Below are positions 39,799 through 49,264 of a DNA stretch of 64,000 nucleotides, piece by piece. The position numbers were made by a program, and so were the translations under genes. The notes below the pieces were generated by a model, which did not search any database, was not told the origin of the DNA, and saw only the letters and a list, made by a program, of their open reading frames with translations. Each line of letters begins with the position of its first letter. Position 1 is the stretch's first letter. Source of the stretch: Hyphomicrobiales bacterium (GTDB lineage Bacteria > Pseudomonadota > Alphaproteobacteria > Rhizobiales > Xanthobacteraceae); the NCBI GenBank assembly GCA_021732215.1, contig JAKFVL010000001.1, positions 62,001-126,000 of the forward strand, given 5' to 3'.

Positions 39799-40662
39799 AT
39801 GAGCATTCAGACGACGATGGCCGAGCCGCCGGCGAAGACTTCGGCGGACGCAACAACAGCTCAGAAGCCGTCAGGCGAGTTGAAACGCCTGCGGCAACTG
39901 GCGCTTGCGGCCATTGTCCCGGTCACCATGCTGGTGGTCTGGGATGTGATGGTGAGATGGACCGGCACGCGCCTCGTGCCGTCGCCATCGGGCGTCGCCG
40001 TGATGATGTGGGACTTTGCCTTCGGCGGCATCTATGACGACGCATACAGCAAGAGTCTGCCGATTCATTTCTGGAAATCGGTGCAGCGCGTATACGGTGG
40101 CTTTCTCCTCGCCGCCGCCGCCGGCATTCCTCTCGGTCTGATGATCGGCCGGATTCCACTATTGCGCGCATTGCTCGATCCGACATTATCGCTGCTGCGA
40201 CCGATTCCGGTAACCGCATGGCTGCCGCTGTCGATGATTTTCTTCGGGCTAGGTCCGAAATCGGCGATCTTTCTCGTTTTCCTCGGGGCTTTCTATCCGA
40301 TCCTGCTCAACACCATTTTCGGTGTGAGATCGGTCGATCCGCGATTGTTCGAAGCTGCCGAAATGCTGGGATGCAATGGCTCGCGGCTGTTTCGCTCCGT
40401 TGTCTTTCCCGCAGCACTGCCCAGCATCTTCAACGGCTTGCGACTCGGCGCCGGCTTCGCGTGGATTCTGATCGTGGTCGGCGAAATGACCGGCGTGCCC
40501 GAAGGTCTGGGCGCGGTAATCATGGATGGACGCACGCTGTCGCGCACTGACCTCGTCATCACCGGCATGATCATCATTGGAATCACCGGCTTCGTCTCTG
40601 ACCGCATTCTGCTGTGGATCAACAACTACTTCCTCCGCTGGAGTCCGCAGCATCATGCTTGA
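39799..40662 (+). CDS. ABC transporter permease (SsuC/TauC type)
   Basis: This 287-residue inner-membrane protein has about six helices. The cytoplasmic coupling loop is EAAEMLGCNGSRLFRSVVFPAALP, the EAA motif of importers. It belongs to the nitrate/taurine/sulfonate/thiamine-precursor permease group. It starts 7 nt after the binding-protein stop and overlaps the ATPase start by 8 nt. Confidence 0.93.
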   Translation: MSIQTTMAEPPAKTSADATTAQKPSGELKRLRQLALAAIVPVTMLVVWDVMVRWTGTRLVPSPSGVAVMMWDFAFGGIYDDAYSKSLPIHFWKSVQRVYGGFLLAAAAGIPLGLMIGRIPLLRALLDPTLSLLRPIPVTAWLPLSMIFFGLGPKSAIFLVFLGAFYPILLNTIFGVRSVDPRLFEAAEMLGCNGSRLFRSVVFPAALPSIFNGLRLGAGFAWILIVVGEMTGVPEGLGAVIMDGRTLSRTDLVITGMIIIGITGFVSDRILLWINNYFLRWSPQHHA

Positions 40663-41464
40663 CACGCGCGCCACTGCTTCGCCGATTTTACGCATCAACG
40701 ATTTGCACAAATCCTTTGTCGCCTCCAATGGCACGGTCGAGGCGCTGCGCGGGATCAACCTCACCATCAGCAAGGGCGAATTCGTCTGCCTGCTCGGCGC
40801 ATCCGGTTGCGGCAAGTCGACATTGCTGCGGATTGTCGCCGGCTTCGAGCACGCCACGCGCGGATCGGTCGCGGTCTATGGCTTCGATGTCGACAAGCCG
40901 GGTCCTGACCGAGGCATGGTGTTTCAGGATTACGCCCTGTTTCCATGGCTGACGGTGCGGGAAAACATCAGCTTTGGCCCCAGGCATCAGGGCCGATCCA
41001 AGAAAGACGCGGCCGAGGTGACCGAGCGCTTTCTCTCGATGGTAGGACTGACAGCATTCGCGGAACGGTATCCACATCAATTGTCCGGAGGCATGAAACA
41101 GCGCGTGGCGATCGCGCGCGTTCTCGCCAATGATACCGACATCTTGTTGATGGACGAACCGTTCGGCGCGCTTGACGCGCTGACGCGCAGTAAACTTCAG
41201 GAAGAACTGATCGATATCTGGCGGACCACGAAACTGACGGTGATCTTCGTTACCCATTCGGTCGAGGAAGCCGTTCTGCTTGCAGATCGGGTCGTGGTGA
41301 TGTCGGCCGGCCCAGGGCGCGTCGACAGCGAGATTAAAATCGATCTGGAAAGGCCACGCGACGTATCGTCTCCAGAATTCAATGCGCTGCGCCGCGACGT
41401 GACCCGCCGGCTGACAAGCCATATTGTCCAGGGTCGATCGGACAAACCAGCGGCGGATTCCTGA
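40655..41464 (+). CDS. ABC transporter ATP-binding protein
   Basis: This 269-residue ATPase has Walker A GASGCGKST (48-56), the signature LSGGMKQR (143-150), and Walker B with the catalytic Glu in LLMDEPFGALD (from about 164). It powers the importer with the preceding permease. The ATG at 40655 overlaps the permease stop by 8 nt; longer in-frame starts lie inside the permease gene and are not family-like. The hydrolase gene starts 1 nt after its stop. Confidence 0.94.
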   Translation: MLDTRATASPILRINDLHKSFVASNGTVEALRGINLTISKGEFVCLLGASGCGKSTLLRIVAGFEHATRGSVAVYGFDVDKPGPDRGMVFQDYALFPWLTVRENISFGPRHQGRSKKDAAEVTERFLSMVGLTAFAERYPHQLSGGMKQRVAIARVLANDTDILLMDEPFGALDALTRSKLQEELIDIWRTTKLTVIFVTHSVEEAVLLADRVVVMSAGPGRVDSEIKIDLERPRDVSSPEFNALRRDVTRRLTSHIVQGRSDKPAADS

Positions 41465-41465
41465 C

Positions 41466-42335
41466 ATGACCGATATCGCTCAAGCCGCGACCCGCGAAAC
41501 ATCCGTCTATCGTGGAATGAATCAGGCCGAACTCGACACGTCCTATAACAATGCTGCTGCAGTTGATAACAACCTGCCGTGGCTGGATCGATGGCGCGAG
41601 CTCAGTGCGATCGTTCGTGCGGGCAACAAAGTCCGGTTGGATATTCCTTACGGGCCTAAACAACGCACCGGGTTCGACTACTTTCCCTCAGGCGCTGCCA
41701 ATGCCCCGTTGTTCGTTTTTATTCACGGCGGCTACTGGCAGCGCAACGCCAAGGAGCTTTTCTCGTTCGTGGCGAAAGGACCCCTCGCCCACGGCATCGA
41801 TGTCGCGGTGGTCGGCTACACGCTGGCACCGCAAGCAAGGCTCACGGAGATCGTTGCCGAAATCCGGCAAGGGGTCCGGTTTCTGCGGCAGAATGCCGGC
41901 CGTTTCGGGTTCGATCCCGAAAATATCAACGTCGGCGGTTGGTCCGCCGGCGGGCATCTGACCGCCATGGTCAGCAGCGAGCCAGCCGTCAAAGGGGCTC
42001 TCGCAATCAGCGGGATTTTCGATCTGGAGCCCATTGCGCTGAGTTACATCAATGCGCCTCTTCAGCTCGATTCAGCTGAGATCGAAACGCTCAGTCCGCT
42101 GCGGATCTTGCAGCCCGGTGCCGCGCGGCAGTGCATCGTCGTCGGGGGCGGCGAACTCGCGGAACTGCAGCGCCAATCGAAAGAATACGCCGAGATGGCG
42201 CGTCAACACGGTTTGCCAGTAACGCTACGAACGTTGGCCGGGCATCATCATTTCTCCATTCTGGACGAACTGGCCGATCCGGAAGGATCATTGACCGGCG
42301 AATTGCTGAACCTCGTCGCTGGCCGTCCGGTTTAG
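41466..42335 (+). CDS. Alpha/beta hydrolase (formamidase/esterase-like)
   Basis: This 289-residue alpha/beta hydrolase has the oxyanion motif HGGYW (87-91) and the nucleophile elbow GWSAG with Ser160. A likely catalytic histidine is in GHHHFS near residue 260. The HGGYW form is shared with bacterial kynurenine formamidase-like and other small-molecule esterases. It is translated right after the importer ATPase, and an acetamidase/formamidase gene follows, so it probably acts on the imported compound. The bond cleaved (ester or formamide) is unknown. Confidence 0.85.
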   Translation: MTDIAQAATRETSVYRGMNQAELDTSYNNAAAVDNNLPWLDRWRELSAIVRAGNKVRLDIPYGPKQRTGFDYFPSGAANAPLFVFIHGGYWQRNAKELFSFVAKGPLAHGIDVAVVGYTLAPQARLTEIVAEIRQGVRFLRQNAGRFGFDPENINVGGWSAGGHLTAMVSSEPAVKGALAISGIFDLEPIALSYINAPLQLDSAEIETLSPLRILQPGAARQCIVVGGGELAELQRQSKEYAEMARQHGLPVTLRTLAGHHHFSILDELADPEGSLTGELLNLVAGRPV

Positions 42336-42423
42336 TTTTCCTGATAAGCGCGCCACTTTGCTTTTGCCGATGGCTGAGCAATGCTGACCGTTATTCCGTC
42401 GTCGCGAGAAACAAAGCACCGTC

Positions 42424-43380
42424 ATGCCACATCATCATCTCCGCGCCAGCTCCAAAACCTGTCACTGGGGCTTCTTCGAAGCAAAGCTCAAGCCGGTTCT
42501 AACAATTGCCAGCGGCGACGAGGTGACGATCGACACGATCAGCGGCGGCCCGGACGTCCTGCCCGACCCGGCAAAGTTTTTCATCCCGCCCGAGATGAAG
42601 GATGTGCATGCTCATAACGAGCGCATGCTTCCCGGACATATCCTGACGGGCCCGATTGCGATCGACGGCGCCGAGCCTGGCGACGTGCTGGAGATCGACA
42701 TTCTCGACATTCAGCTCAGGCAGGACTGGGGCTGGAATCTCATTCGCCCGCTGAGTGGGACGCTGCCGGACGACTTTCACGAAACGCGCCTGCTCAACAT
42801 CCCGCTCGACCGCAAGCGTATGGTCGGGCAACTGCCGTGGGGTCTCGATCTGCCGCTGGCGCCCTTCTTCGGCGTGATGGGTGTTGCTCCGCCACCCGCA
42901 TGGGGCCGTATCACTTCTCTTATCCCGCGCGCGATGGGCGGCAACCTCGACAACAAGGAACTGATCGCAGGCGCGAAACTGTTCCTGCCGGTGTTCGTTC
43001 CCGGCGCACTGTTTTCGTGCGGCGACGGCCACGGCGTGCAAGGCGACGGCGAGGTCTGCGTCACCGCCATCGAGACCGCGCTGCAGGGCCGGTTCGCATT
43101 CACGTTGCGCAAGGATTTGCGTTTCACCTATCCGCGGGCCGAGACGCAGACCCACTACATCACGATGGCGATGGATCCCGACCTCGATCAGTGTGTCGTG
43201 CGAGCCTTGCGCGACATGATCGTCCTGCTCGGCGAGCAGGCCAAGCTGTCCCGGGAAGATGCGTATACGCTCTGCAGCCTCGCCGCAGACCTGCGGGTAA
43301 CCCAGACAGTCAACGGCTCCAAGGGCATTCACTGCATGATCGCAAAAGCGATCGTTCATGGTGGAGCAGCATCGCGCTAG
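42424..43380 (+). CDS. Acetamidase/formamidase family protein
   Basis: This 318-residue protein belongs to the FmdA/AmdA family: the early VHAHNERMLPGHILTGPIAIDGAEPGD segment and the central FVPGALFSCGDGHGVQGDGEV are the family's metal/substrate-site stretches. These enzymes split short amides to acid and ammonia in the cytoplasm. It lies 88 nt after the hydrolase and before a strong terminator, so it closes the importer operon. The substrate could be formamide, acetamide or a larger amide. Confidence 0.9.
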   Translation: MPHHHLRASSKTCHWGFFEAKLKPVLTIASGDEVTIDTISGGPDVLPDPAKFFIPPEMKDVHAHNERMLPGHILTGPIAIDGAEPGDVLEIDILDIQLRQDWGWNLIRPLSGTLPDDFHETRLLNIPLDRKRMVGQLPWGLDLPLAPFFGVMGVAPPPAWGRITSLIPRAMGGNLDNKELIAGAKLFLPVFVPGALFSCGDGHGVQGDGEVCVTAIETALQGRFAFTLRKDLRFTYPRAETQTHYITMAMDPDLDQCVVRALRDMIVLLGEQAKLSREDAYTLCSLAADLRVTQTVNGSKGIHCMIAKAIVHGGAASR

Positions 43381-43393
43381 GCGACTGTTGGAG

Positions 43394-43423
43394 GATGGCT
43401 GGCATTCGCACAGCCATCTTTTC
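43394..43423 (+). terminator. Rho-independent terminator of the ABC/amidase operon
   Basis: An 8-bp stem GATGGCTG (43394-43401) / CAGCCATC (43411-43418) with a 9-nt loop is followed directly by TTTT. It sits 13 nt after the acetamidase stop codon. Confidence 0.85.
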
Positions 43424-43473
43424 ACGCCGGCGCATTTGCTTTAGCAACACCCGTCCCTTTGCCGGAGCGCCGC

Positions 43474-44580
43474 ATGTCCCTGTTCTCGCCCCTCAAGCTC
43501 GGCCCCTACACGCTGTCGCACCGCGTCGTGATGGCGCCATTGACCCGCATGCGCGCCAGCGAGACGGAGCGCGCGCCGGAAGACCTCAACGCTGAATATT
43601 ACGGACAGCGCGCATCGAAGGGAGGCCTCATCATCGCCGAGGCGTCACAGGTGATGGCGTCCGGCCGCGGCATGCCGCGCACGCCCGGAATTCACACCCA
43701 GGCTCAGGTCGCAGGCTGGAAGAAGGTCACGGACGCCGTCCATGCCAAGGGGGGCATCATTTTCCTGCAGCTCTGGCACGTCGGCCGTATCTCGCACTCC
43801 TCGCATCAGCCGGACGGCGGCAAGCCGACCGCGCCGTCTGCTGTGCAGCCCACTGGCCAGGCATTCACCTCGACCTTCCAGCGCGAGCCGTTCGAGACGC
43901 CTCGCGCACTGGAGACATCCGAAATTCCCGGCATCGTTGCGAGCTACGCTGAAGCCGCGCGTCTCGCAAACGCCGCCGGGTTTGATGGCGTCGAAATTCA
44001 CGGCGCCAACGGATACCTGCTCGAACAGTTCCTGCAATCGCGCACCAACCATCGCACCGATGCCTACGGTGGCTCGATCGAGAACCGGGCGAGGCTGTTG
44101 CTCGAAGTTGCAAAGGCGGTCGTCGATGTCTGGGGGCCTGAGCGCGTCGGCGTAAGGCTGTCGCCGTTTGGCGTGGCCAATGACAGCGGCGAAGCCGAGC
44201 CGATTCCGCTTTATACCTATGTGATCAACAACCTCGCGGAATTGAAGCTATGCTATCTGCACTTTATCGAGCCGCGCGCCAGTGGCGCAGGCCAGGCCGA
44301 GGTCGATCACAAGAATGTCCCGTCAGCGGCCGAACTGTTCCGTCCGCTTTGGCCCGGCACGCTGATCGCTGCGGGCAACTTCCGGGGCGACTCGGCGACC
44401 GCTGCCATCGCCAACGGGCACGCCGATGCGATCGCATTCGGACGATTGTTCATTTCCAATCCGGATCTGCCCGAGCGGATACGCGCCAATCTGCCGCTGA
44501 CGCCCTACGATCGCGCCACGTTCTATTCCAGCGGACCGAAGGGCTACACCGACTATCCGCTGCACGCCTTAGCCGAATGA
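43474..44580 (+). CDS. Old Yellow Enzyme family alkene reductase
   Basis: This 368-residue FMN-dependent TIM-barrel oxidoreductase reduces activated C=C bonds with NAD(P)H. His176 and Asn179 (EIHGANGY) bind the substrate carbonyl or nitro oxygen, and Tyr198 (TDAYGGS) is the proton donor. FMN contacts such as the MAPLTRMRA segment and FGRLFISNPDL are present. The natural substrate is unknown; xenobiotic or nitrate-ester detoxification is typical. It stands alone after the terminator and converges on the EamA transporter gene. Confidence 0.95.
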   Translation: MSLFSPLKLGPYTLSHRVVMAPLTRMRASETERAPEDLNAEYYGQRASKGGLIIAEASQVMASGRGMPRTPGIHTQAQVAGWKKVTDAVHAKGGIIFLQLWHVGRISHSSHQPDGGKPTAPSAVQPTGQAFTSTFQREPFETPRALETSEIPGIVASYAEAARLANAAGFDGVEIHGANGYLLEQFLQSRTNHRTDAYGGSIENRARLLLEVAKAVVDVWGPERVGVRLSPFGVANDSGEAEPIPLYTYVINNLAELKLCYLHFIEPRASGAGQAEVDHKNVPSAAELFRPLWPGTLIAAGNFRGDSATAAIANGHADAIAFGRLFISNPDLPERIRANLPLTPYDRATFYSSGPKGYTDYPLHALAE

Positions 44581-44584
44581 GCCA

Positions 44585-45469
44585 TTACGCCGGGACCGAC
44601 GCGCGCCTTAGATTGAGCAGATTGCCGAACAGGATCAGCACGACGCCGATCGCGGTAAAGGCATCGAGCTGCTCCGAGTAGACCAGCCAGCCAACGAACG
44701 CGCTGAGCGGCATGCGCAGGAAATCCATCGGCACGACCACTGTCGCATCGGCATAGCGCATCGCCTGCGTCATGCAGTAGTGCGAATACGTGCCGCAGAA
44801 CGCCACCACCACAAGCCACGGCCACAGTTGCAACGGAGGCCACGTCCACACATAGATCGCCGGTATCAGGCCGATCGCCGACTGAATCATCAGCATCCAG
44901 AAAATGATGGTCACCACGCTATCGGTCCGGGTCAGCGATTTCATGAACACAATCGACGCACCGAATCCGATGGCGGCGACCAGCATGATAAGCTGTCCGT
45001 TGTTGGCTGCGCTGAAGCTCGGACGCACGATGACAAGCACACCCGCCAGCCCGAACGCAATGGCCAGCGCTTTCCACTGCGTGATCCGCTCGCCGAGAAA
45101 GGCCGCGGCAAAGATCGCGGTCCAGATCGGCATCGTGAATTCGATGGAGACAACCTGCGCGATCGGGATAAGCGTTAGCGCCACAAACCACAAATATTGC
45201 GCCAGATAATGCACCGAGTTGCGGGCCAGATGCTGCAACGGATTGCCCGTCCGCAATGATGCAAACCCGCCGTTGCGATGGATCAGCGGATAGAGAAGCG
45301 CCAGCCCGATGATGGAGCGTATTTCCATCACTTCGAACACGTTTAACTCACGGGCCGTCGCCCTGCCCGCGACCAGCAGCATCAGCATGGCCGCTAGCCA
45401 GCCGCACATCCACAGCGCGGCCTTCATGGTCGATTGTTCGGGCAGTCTCAATGCACTCAAGGCAGTCAC
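44585..45469 (-). CDS. EamA/DMT-family transporter
   Basis: This 294-residue protein has ten membrane helices in two repeats of five, as in the drug/metabolite transporter (EamA) family. The first repeat ends about residue 150 and the second starts with QLIMLVAAIGFGASIVFMKSL. Export of an amino acid-like or other metabolite is usual for the family. It starts with GTG at 45469 here; the ATG at 45427 would remove 14 residues before the first helix and is possible. It follows the photosynthesis operon on the same strand, past a probable terminator. Confidence 0.87.
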   Translation of the reverse strand: MTALSALRLPEQSTMKAALWMCGWLAAMLMLLVAGRATARELNVFEVMEIRSIIGLALLYPLIHRNGGFASLRTGNPLQHLARNSVHYLAQYLWFVALTLIPIAQVVSIEFTMPIWTAIFAAAFLGERITQWKALAIAFGLAGVLVIVRPSFSAANNGQLIMLVAAIGFGASIVFMKSLTRTDSVVTIIFWMLMIQSAIGLIPAIYVWTWPPLQLWPWLVVVAFCGTYSHYCMTQAMRYADATVVVPMDFLRMPLSAFVGWLVYSEQLDAFTAIGVVLILFGNLLNLRRASVPA

Positions 45470-45527
45470 TCGGGCGGACGAAGACGTTTATCGCGGTAGC
45501 GATCGCGCCTCCGCTGCCTGACTACCC

Positions 45528-45562
45528 AAACGACGAACTCGACTCAAGAGCGGGCTTCGTCG
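45528..45562 (-). terminator. Probable terminator of the photosynthesis operon
   Basis: The inverted repeat CGACGAA (45531-45537) / TTCGTCG (45556-45562), with an inner CTC/GAG pairing, lies directly after the hemA stop (45564-45566). On the minus strand it is followed by TTT. The stem is imperfect and the T-run short. Confidence 0.45.
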
Positions 45563-45563
45563 G

Positions 45564-46775
45564 CTAAGCCGCCTTCGCGAGGCCGACCTCCGCCCAGATT
45601 TCGGCGAGCGCATTCACCAGGTGCTCGATATCAGCATCGGTGTGATGCGGTGACGGAGTAATCCGCAGACGCTCGGTCCCGCGCGGCACAGTCGGATAGT
45701 TGATCGGTTGAACGTAGATTCCGTAGCGATCGATCAGTACGTCACTGATCTGCTTGCAAAGCACCGGGTCGCAGACCATGACGGGAACGATATGGCTGGG
45801 ATTGCGCAAATGCGAAACTCCGGCCTCGTCGAGACGGGAGCGTAGCAACGCCACGCGATCCTGATGCCGTTCGCGCTCGGCCGAGCTCGACTTCAGATGA
45901 CGGATGCTGGTGAGAGCGCCGGCAGCGACCGCGGGCGGAAGCGACGTGGTGAAAATAAAGCCCGACGCAAAGCTGCGGATAAAATCGCAGATCGTGGCCG
46001 ATGCGGCGACATAGCCGCCGATAACGCCAAATGCCTTGGCCAGCGTTCCTTCAATCACGGTCAGCCGATGGCTCAGACCCTCGCGATCGGCGACGCCTCC
46101 ACCCTTCGGGCCGTAGAGCCCGACGCCATGAACCTCATCCAGATACGTCATGGCGTTGTGCGCGTCGGCGACGTCGCACAATTCGGCAATCGGGGCGATG
46201 TCACCATCCATCGAATAAACCGACTCAAACGCGACGAGCTTCGGTGAATGCGGATCGAGGTCGGACAGCTTGCGTTCGAGATCGCGCGGATCGTTGTGCG
46301 CAAAAATCCGCGTTTCGCTGCGGCTGTGCCGGATGCCTTCGATCATCGAGGCATGATTTAGTTCGTCCGACAGGATAACGCATCCGGGCATCCGCGATGC
46401 AAGCGTGCTCAGCGATGCCATGTTGGAGACATAGCCGGACGTGAAGAGCAAGGCCGCTTCCTTGCCGTGAAGACTGGCCAACTCCTGCTCAAGCAGGACA
46501 TGATAGTGATTGGTCCCGGCAATATTGCGCGTTCCCCCGGCGCCCGCTCCGCATTTGTCCAGTGCCTCATGCATCGCCGCAAGAACCGCAGGATGTTGTC
46601 CCATGCCGAGATAATCGTTCGAACACCAGACTGTCACTTCTCCCGTGCCGCGATTGTTGTGATGCCGGGCACGCGGAAATTCGCCCGCCTTGCGCTCAAG
46701 ATCGGCGAACACGCGATAACGCCCTTCGCGGTGAAGGCCCTCAAGCTGACGCCGAAAATAGGCTTCGTAGTTCAT
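45564..46775 (-). CDS. hemA: 5-aminolevulinate synthase
   Basis: This 403-residue PLP enzyme of the Shemin pathway joins glycine and succinyl-CoA to 5-aminolevulinate, the first tetrapyrrole precursor. The PLP lysine is Lys247 in TLAKAFG; the [10 protein letters not shown] loop and [11 protein letters not shown] (cofactor Asp) are intact. It is full length. It closes the fourteen-gene photosynthesis operon, with its ATG sharing a base with the puhE stop (TAATG), so precursor supply rises with bacteriochlorophyll synthesis. Another copy elsewhere in the genome is common in this group. Confidence 0.97.
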   Translation of the reverse strand: MNYEAYFRRQLEGLHREGRYRVFADLERKAGEFPRARHHNNRGTGEVTVWCSNDYLGMGQHPAVLAAMHEALDKCGAGAGGTRNIAGTNHYHVLLEQELASLHGKEAALLFTSGYVSNMASLSTLASRMPGCVILSDELNHASMIEGIRHSRSETRIFAHNDPRDLERKLSDLDPHSPKLVAFESVYSMDGDIAPIAELCDVADAHNAMTYLDEVHGVGLYGPKGGGVADREGLSHRLTVIEGTLAKAFGVIGGYVAASATICDFIRSFASGFIFTTSLPPAVAAGALTSIRHLKSSSAERERHQDRVALLRSRLDEAGVSHLRNPSHIVPVMVCDPVLCKQISDVLIDRYGIYVQPINYPTVPRGTERLRITPSPHHTDADIEHLVNALAEIWAEVGLAKAA

Positions 46776-47845
46776 TACGATCTCCCGTTGAAATTCGTGA
46801 CCGACTCCACGCCGACATTCAGTCGGGGCGTCGTCAGGTCTGCGCGTCGGTTTTTCTCAAGAAAAGTCTGCCGAAACTCGTCTTCTAGGCGCTGTCGCGC
46901 GCAGGCTGCAGCCGATCTGGAAGGCTTCGGGTCGTTGCGAACGACTGCCAGTTCGACAACCTGGGAAAGCGCTTTCGCTTCGGGCAGCGTCGGGGGTGCG
47001 TTGCCGAGCTGCGGCACCATGCAAGGGGTTGATGCTGTCGCAGCATTCCGGCTCGCTGCTGTCTGCGCCGCAGGCTCGTTGGACAACGGAGAGGAGCGCA
47101 CGCCCCAGCCCCACAACGTCATCGCCGGCAGCGGAAGCAGCATGAACCAGTGCTCGAGAACACCGAGCGCAAAGAGCGTCGATATCAATGCCCAGCTCGC
47201 GACCTCAAACGGGTTCGCAGCAACTTCAACGATGCGCTGAACCAGAACCACGAGCACAGCCGTCGCCAGGGTGACTGACACCGGGAAAAACACGCTGACG
47301 GATCGGCGCGCAAAGAACGTCTTCAAGAACTTCACCGTATCTGGCATCAACTCATCGTTGGTGACAGGCACGCCGAGAAACAGATTGATCTTCGCGCTTT
47401 GACGCAGAACCCAGAGCGCAACAAAGGTCCAGATCGCGACCTGATTGTCGTTTTGCCAAGTCAATGCCAGGATCGCGAGGCCAGACGCGATCAGCGCCAG
47501 CTCGTGATACAGAATGGCCTGCAAGGCAAAACTCAGGCGGCGCCAGCCTTTGGCGCCATCAGGACAGGGCTCTGGACGGGGGCCGGTGATCCATCCCGCG
47601 AGGAACGCAATTTCCTGAGCACCCCAGACCAGGATTGCGAACGTGAACGCGGCATAAGCGGCGGTGACGGTGGTATCGCCCGCCGTCACCCCTATTCCAA
47701 ACAATGCGCCGCCGAACAGAAGGATAGCAGCGGAGATTCTCAGCGGATCGAAACGGCTCGATAGACCCACGAGCAAGAGCACGGCCCCGGTGCTGAACCA
47801 CCATATGAACGCTGCGTAGATCGGTGGAACCACGTATGAGGCCAT
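46775..47845 (-). CDS. puhE: PuhE, photosynthetic complex assembly protein, with long C-terminal tail
   Basis: This 356-residue protein has about seven membrane helices in residues 1-265. The family (DUF3623) acts in reaction-centre/light-harvesting assembly and bacteriochlorophyll control; its mechanism is not known. From about residue 265 there is an unusual soluble tail: first Ala/Ser/Pro-rich, then a charged stretch with [18 protein letters not shown]. The ATG at 47845 lies 13 nt after the acsF stop and gives the family start [11 protein letters not shown]; upstream frame lies within acsF. Its stop is fused to the hemA start. Confidence 0.88.
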   Translation of the reverse strand: MASYVVPPIYAAFIWWFSTGAVLLLVGLSSRFDPLRISAAILLFGGALFGIGVTAGDTTVTAAYAAFTFAILVWGAQEIAFLAGWITGPRPEPCPDGAKGWRRLSFALQAILYHELALIASGLAILALTWQNDNQVAIWTFVALWVLRQSAKINLFLGVPVTNDELMPDTVKFLKTFFARRSVSVFFPVSVTLATAVLVVLVQRIVEVAANPFEVASWALISTLFALGVLEHWFMLLPLPAMTLWGWGVRSSPLSNEPAAQTAASRNAATASTPCMVPQLGNAPPTLPEAKALSQVVELAVVRNDPKPSRSAAACARQRLEDEFRQTFLEKNRRADLTTPRLNVGVESVTNFNGRS

Positions 47846-47858
47846 AACTCCGCTCCCA

Positions 47859-48947
47859 TCACCACGCGGGTTGAAGGCAGATTTCGCGCGGCAGAACGTT
47901 CTTCTTCGCCGGCAGCACGAACAGCCGCGCAAACGTCAACGCAGCCGCACCGGCGAGGCCCACACGCTTGAGGCCGCCGACGATGCCCCCTCGCGTCTTC
48001 GCATCAGCAATCGCCTCGGATATCGAGTGAAGGCGCCTGAGGCCAGCCATGAACCGCGGGTCGTCGATATCCAGCACGACCGGGAACACCTGCTTCGAGA
48101 TCTCCGACGTAATGCGGAAGACCTGCATGTCGTAGTCGCTCGGGTCCATCCCGATCGCGTCGTGGAAGGCGGGCCGCATGTGGTCGCGGACATACATCGT
48201 CGCGAACACCGCGAGCAGGAAGAAGCGGATCCAGAGCTTGTTCATCCCGCTCAGCAGCGAAGGATCGGCCCGCATCAGCAGGGCGAACGCTTCGCCATGG
48301 CGGAACTCGTCGTTGCACCACTTCTCGAACCACCGGAAAATCGGATGAAATTGCCGATCCGGATGGCGCTCGAGCTGCCGGTAGATGGTGATGTACCGGG
48401 CATAGCCGATCTTCTCGGACAGATACGTCGCGTAGAAGATGAACTTCGGCTTGAAGTACGTGTACTTCTTGGCGCGCGTGAGAAAACTCAGATCGACGCC
48501 GATGCCGTGATCCTTCAGGATTTCGTTGATAAAGCCGGCATGGCGCGCTTCATCCCGGCTCATGTAGGAAAACAGTTCCTGAATATCGGGATTTTTAATG
48601 CGCTTTTTGATCTCGGCATAGAGAACGCAGCCCGAGAATTCAGCGGTAAGCGAACTGACCAGGAAGTCCTTGAACTCCTTGCGCAGTTCAGGCGGCAGGT
48701 TTTCGAGATCGGTATTGAATTCGTCGGTCTTGACGAAATGCGACTTGTTGTGGTCCGCCCGCAATTCCTTGATGACGGCGTTCCATTCCGATCGCACCAG
48801 ACTGACATCAAGCCGATCCATCGCCTCGAAATCCGTCGTATAGAAGCGAGGGCTGAGGATTGTGTCCTCGCGCGCCATCTCGGTGCTTTCAGCATTGCCC
48901 TTGTTGATACGCAGGCTGCCCTGAGTTCCACCTTCCATCGGGATCAT
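47859..48947 (-). CDS. acsF: AcsF, aerobic Mg-protoporphyrin IX monomethyl ester cyclase
   Basis: This 362-residue di-iron enzyme closes ring E of bacteriochlorophyll using oxygen. Metal-binding Glu/His residues are visible in [23 protein letters not shown] and [10 protein letters not shown] (E-x2-H motifs). The anaerobic BchE is not in this window. The ATG at 48947 overlaps the upstream small gene by 4 nt and has a good ribosome site (GGGAGGG) 6 nt before it. It is membrane-associated in the photosynthetic operon. Confidence 0.96.
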   Translation of the reverse strand: MIPMEGGTQGSLRINKGNAESTEMAREDTILSPRFYTTDFEAMDRLDVSLVRSEWNAVIKELRADHNKSHFVKTDEFNTDLENLPPELRKEFKDFLVSSLTAEFSGCVLYAEIKKRIKNPDIQELFSYMSRDEARHAGFINEILKDHGIGVDLSFLTRAKKYTYFKPKFIFYATYLSEKIGYARYITIYRQLERHPDRQFHPIFRWFEKWCNDEFRHGEAFALLMRADPSLLSGMNKLWIRFFLLAVFATMYVRDHMRPAFHDAIGMDPSDYDMQVFRITSEISKQVFPVVLDIDDPRFMAGLRRLHSISEAIADAKTRGGIVGGLKRVGLAGAAALTFARLFVLPAKKNVLPREICLQPAW

Positions 48948-49264
48948 GTTGCCCTCCCGTCCGAGAAACTGACTTCGTAGAGTTCGGTGAGTTCGAGATA
49001 CCCCTCGAGCCGGGCCTTCATGCGATCGAGCGGCCCGGCTCGCACGACGGTCGCGGTGCGTCGCACCACCAGCCGTTCGCCGAAGTTCACATGCGACGGC
49101 GCGTCATGCACCGTCACTTCATCGCCCGGCTGAATCTCGATGCCGTCGTCCAATACAACATGCGCATGCAACGTTTCGGACGTCTGCTCGATCTCCACCG
49201 TGCACGGCACGTTGAATATCTTCGGACCTCCGAACCATGACTTGCTTGTTTGAGCCTCGCTCAT
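48944..49264 (-). CDS. Small photosynthesis-cluster protein of unknown function
   Basis: This 106-residue soluble protein has no signal or membrane segment. The sequence alternates short beta-like stretches ([45 protein letters not shown]) and ends with a charged helix and a strand, suggesting a small beta-barrel. It overlaps puhC by 4 nt and acsF by 4 nt, so it is translated with them. Its place between puhC and acsF argues for a role in complex assembly or in the cyclase step. I cannot assign a function. Confidence 0.82.
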   Translation of the reverse strand: MSEAQTSKSWFGGPKIFNVPCTVEIEQTSETLHAHVVLDDGIEIQPGDEVTVHDAPSHVNFGERLVVRRTATVVRAGPLDRMKARLEGYLELTELYEVSFSDGRAT

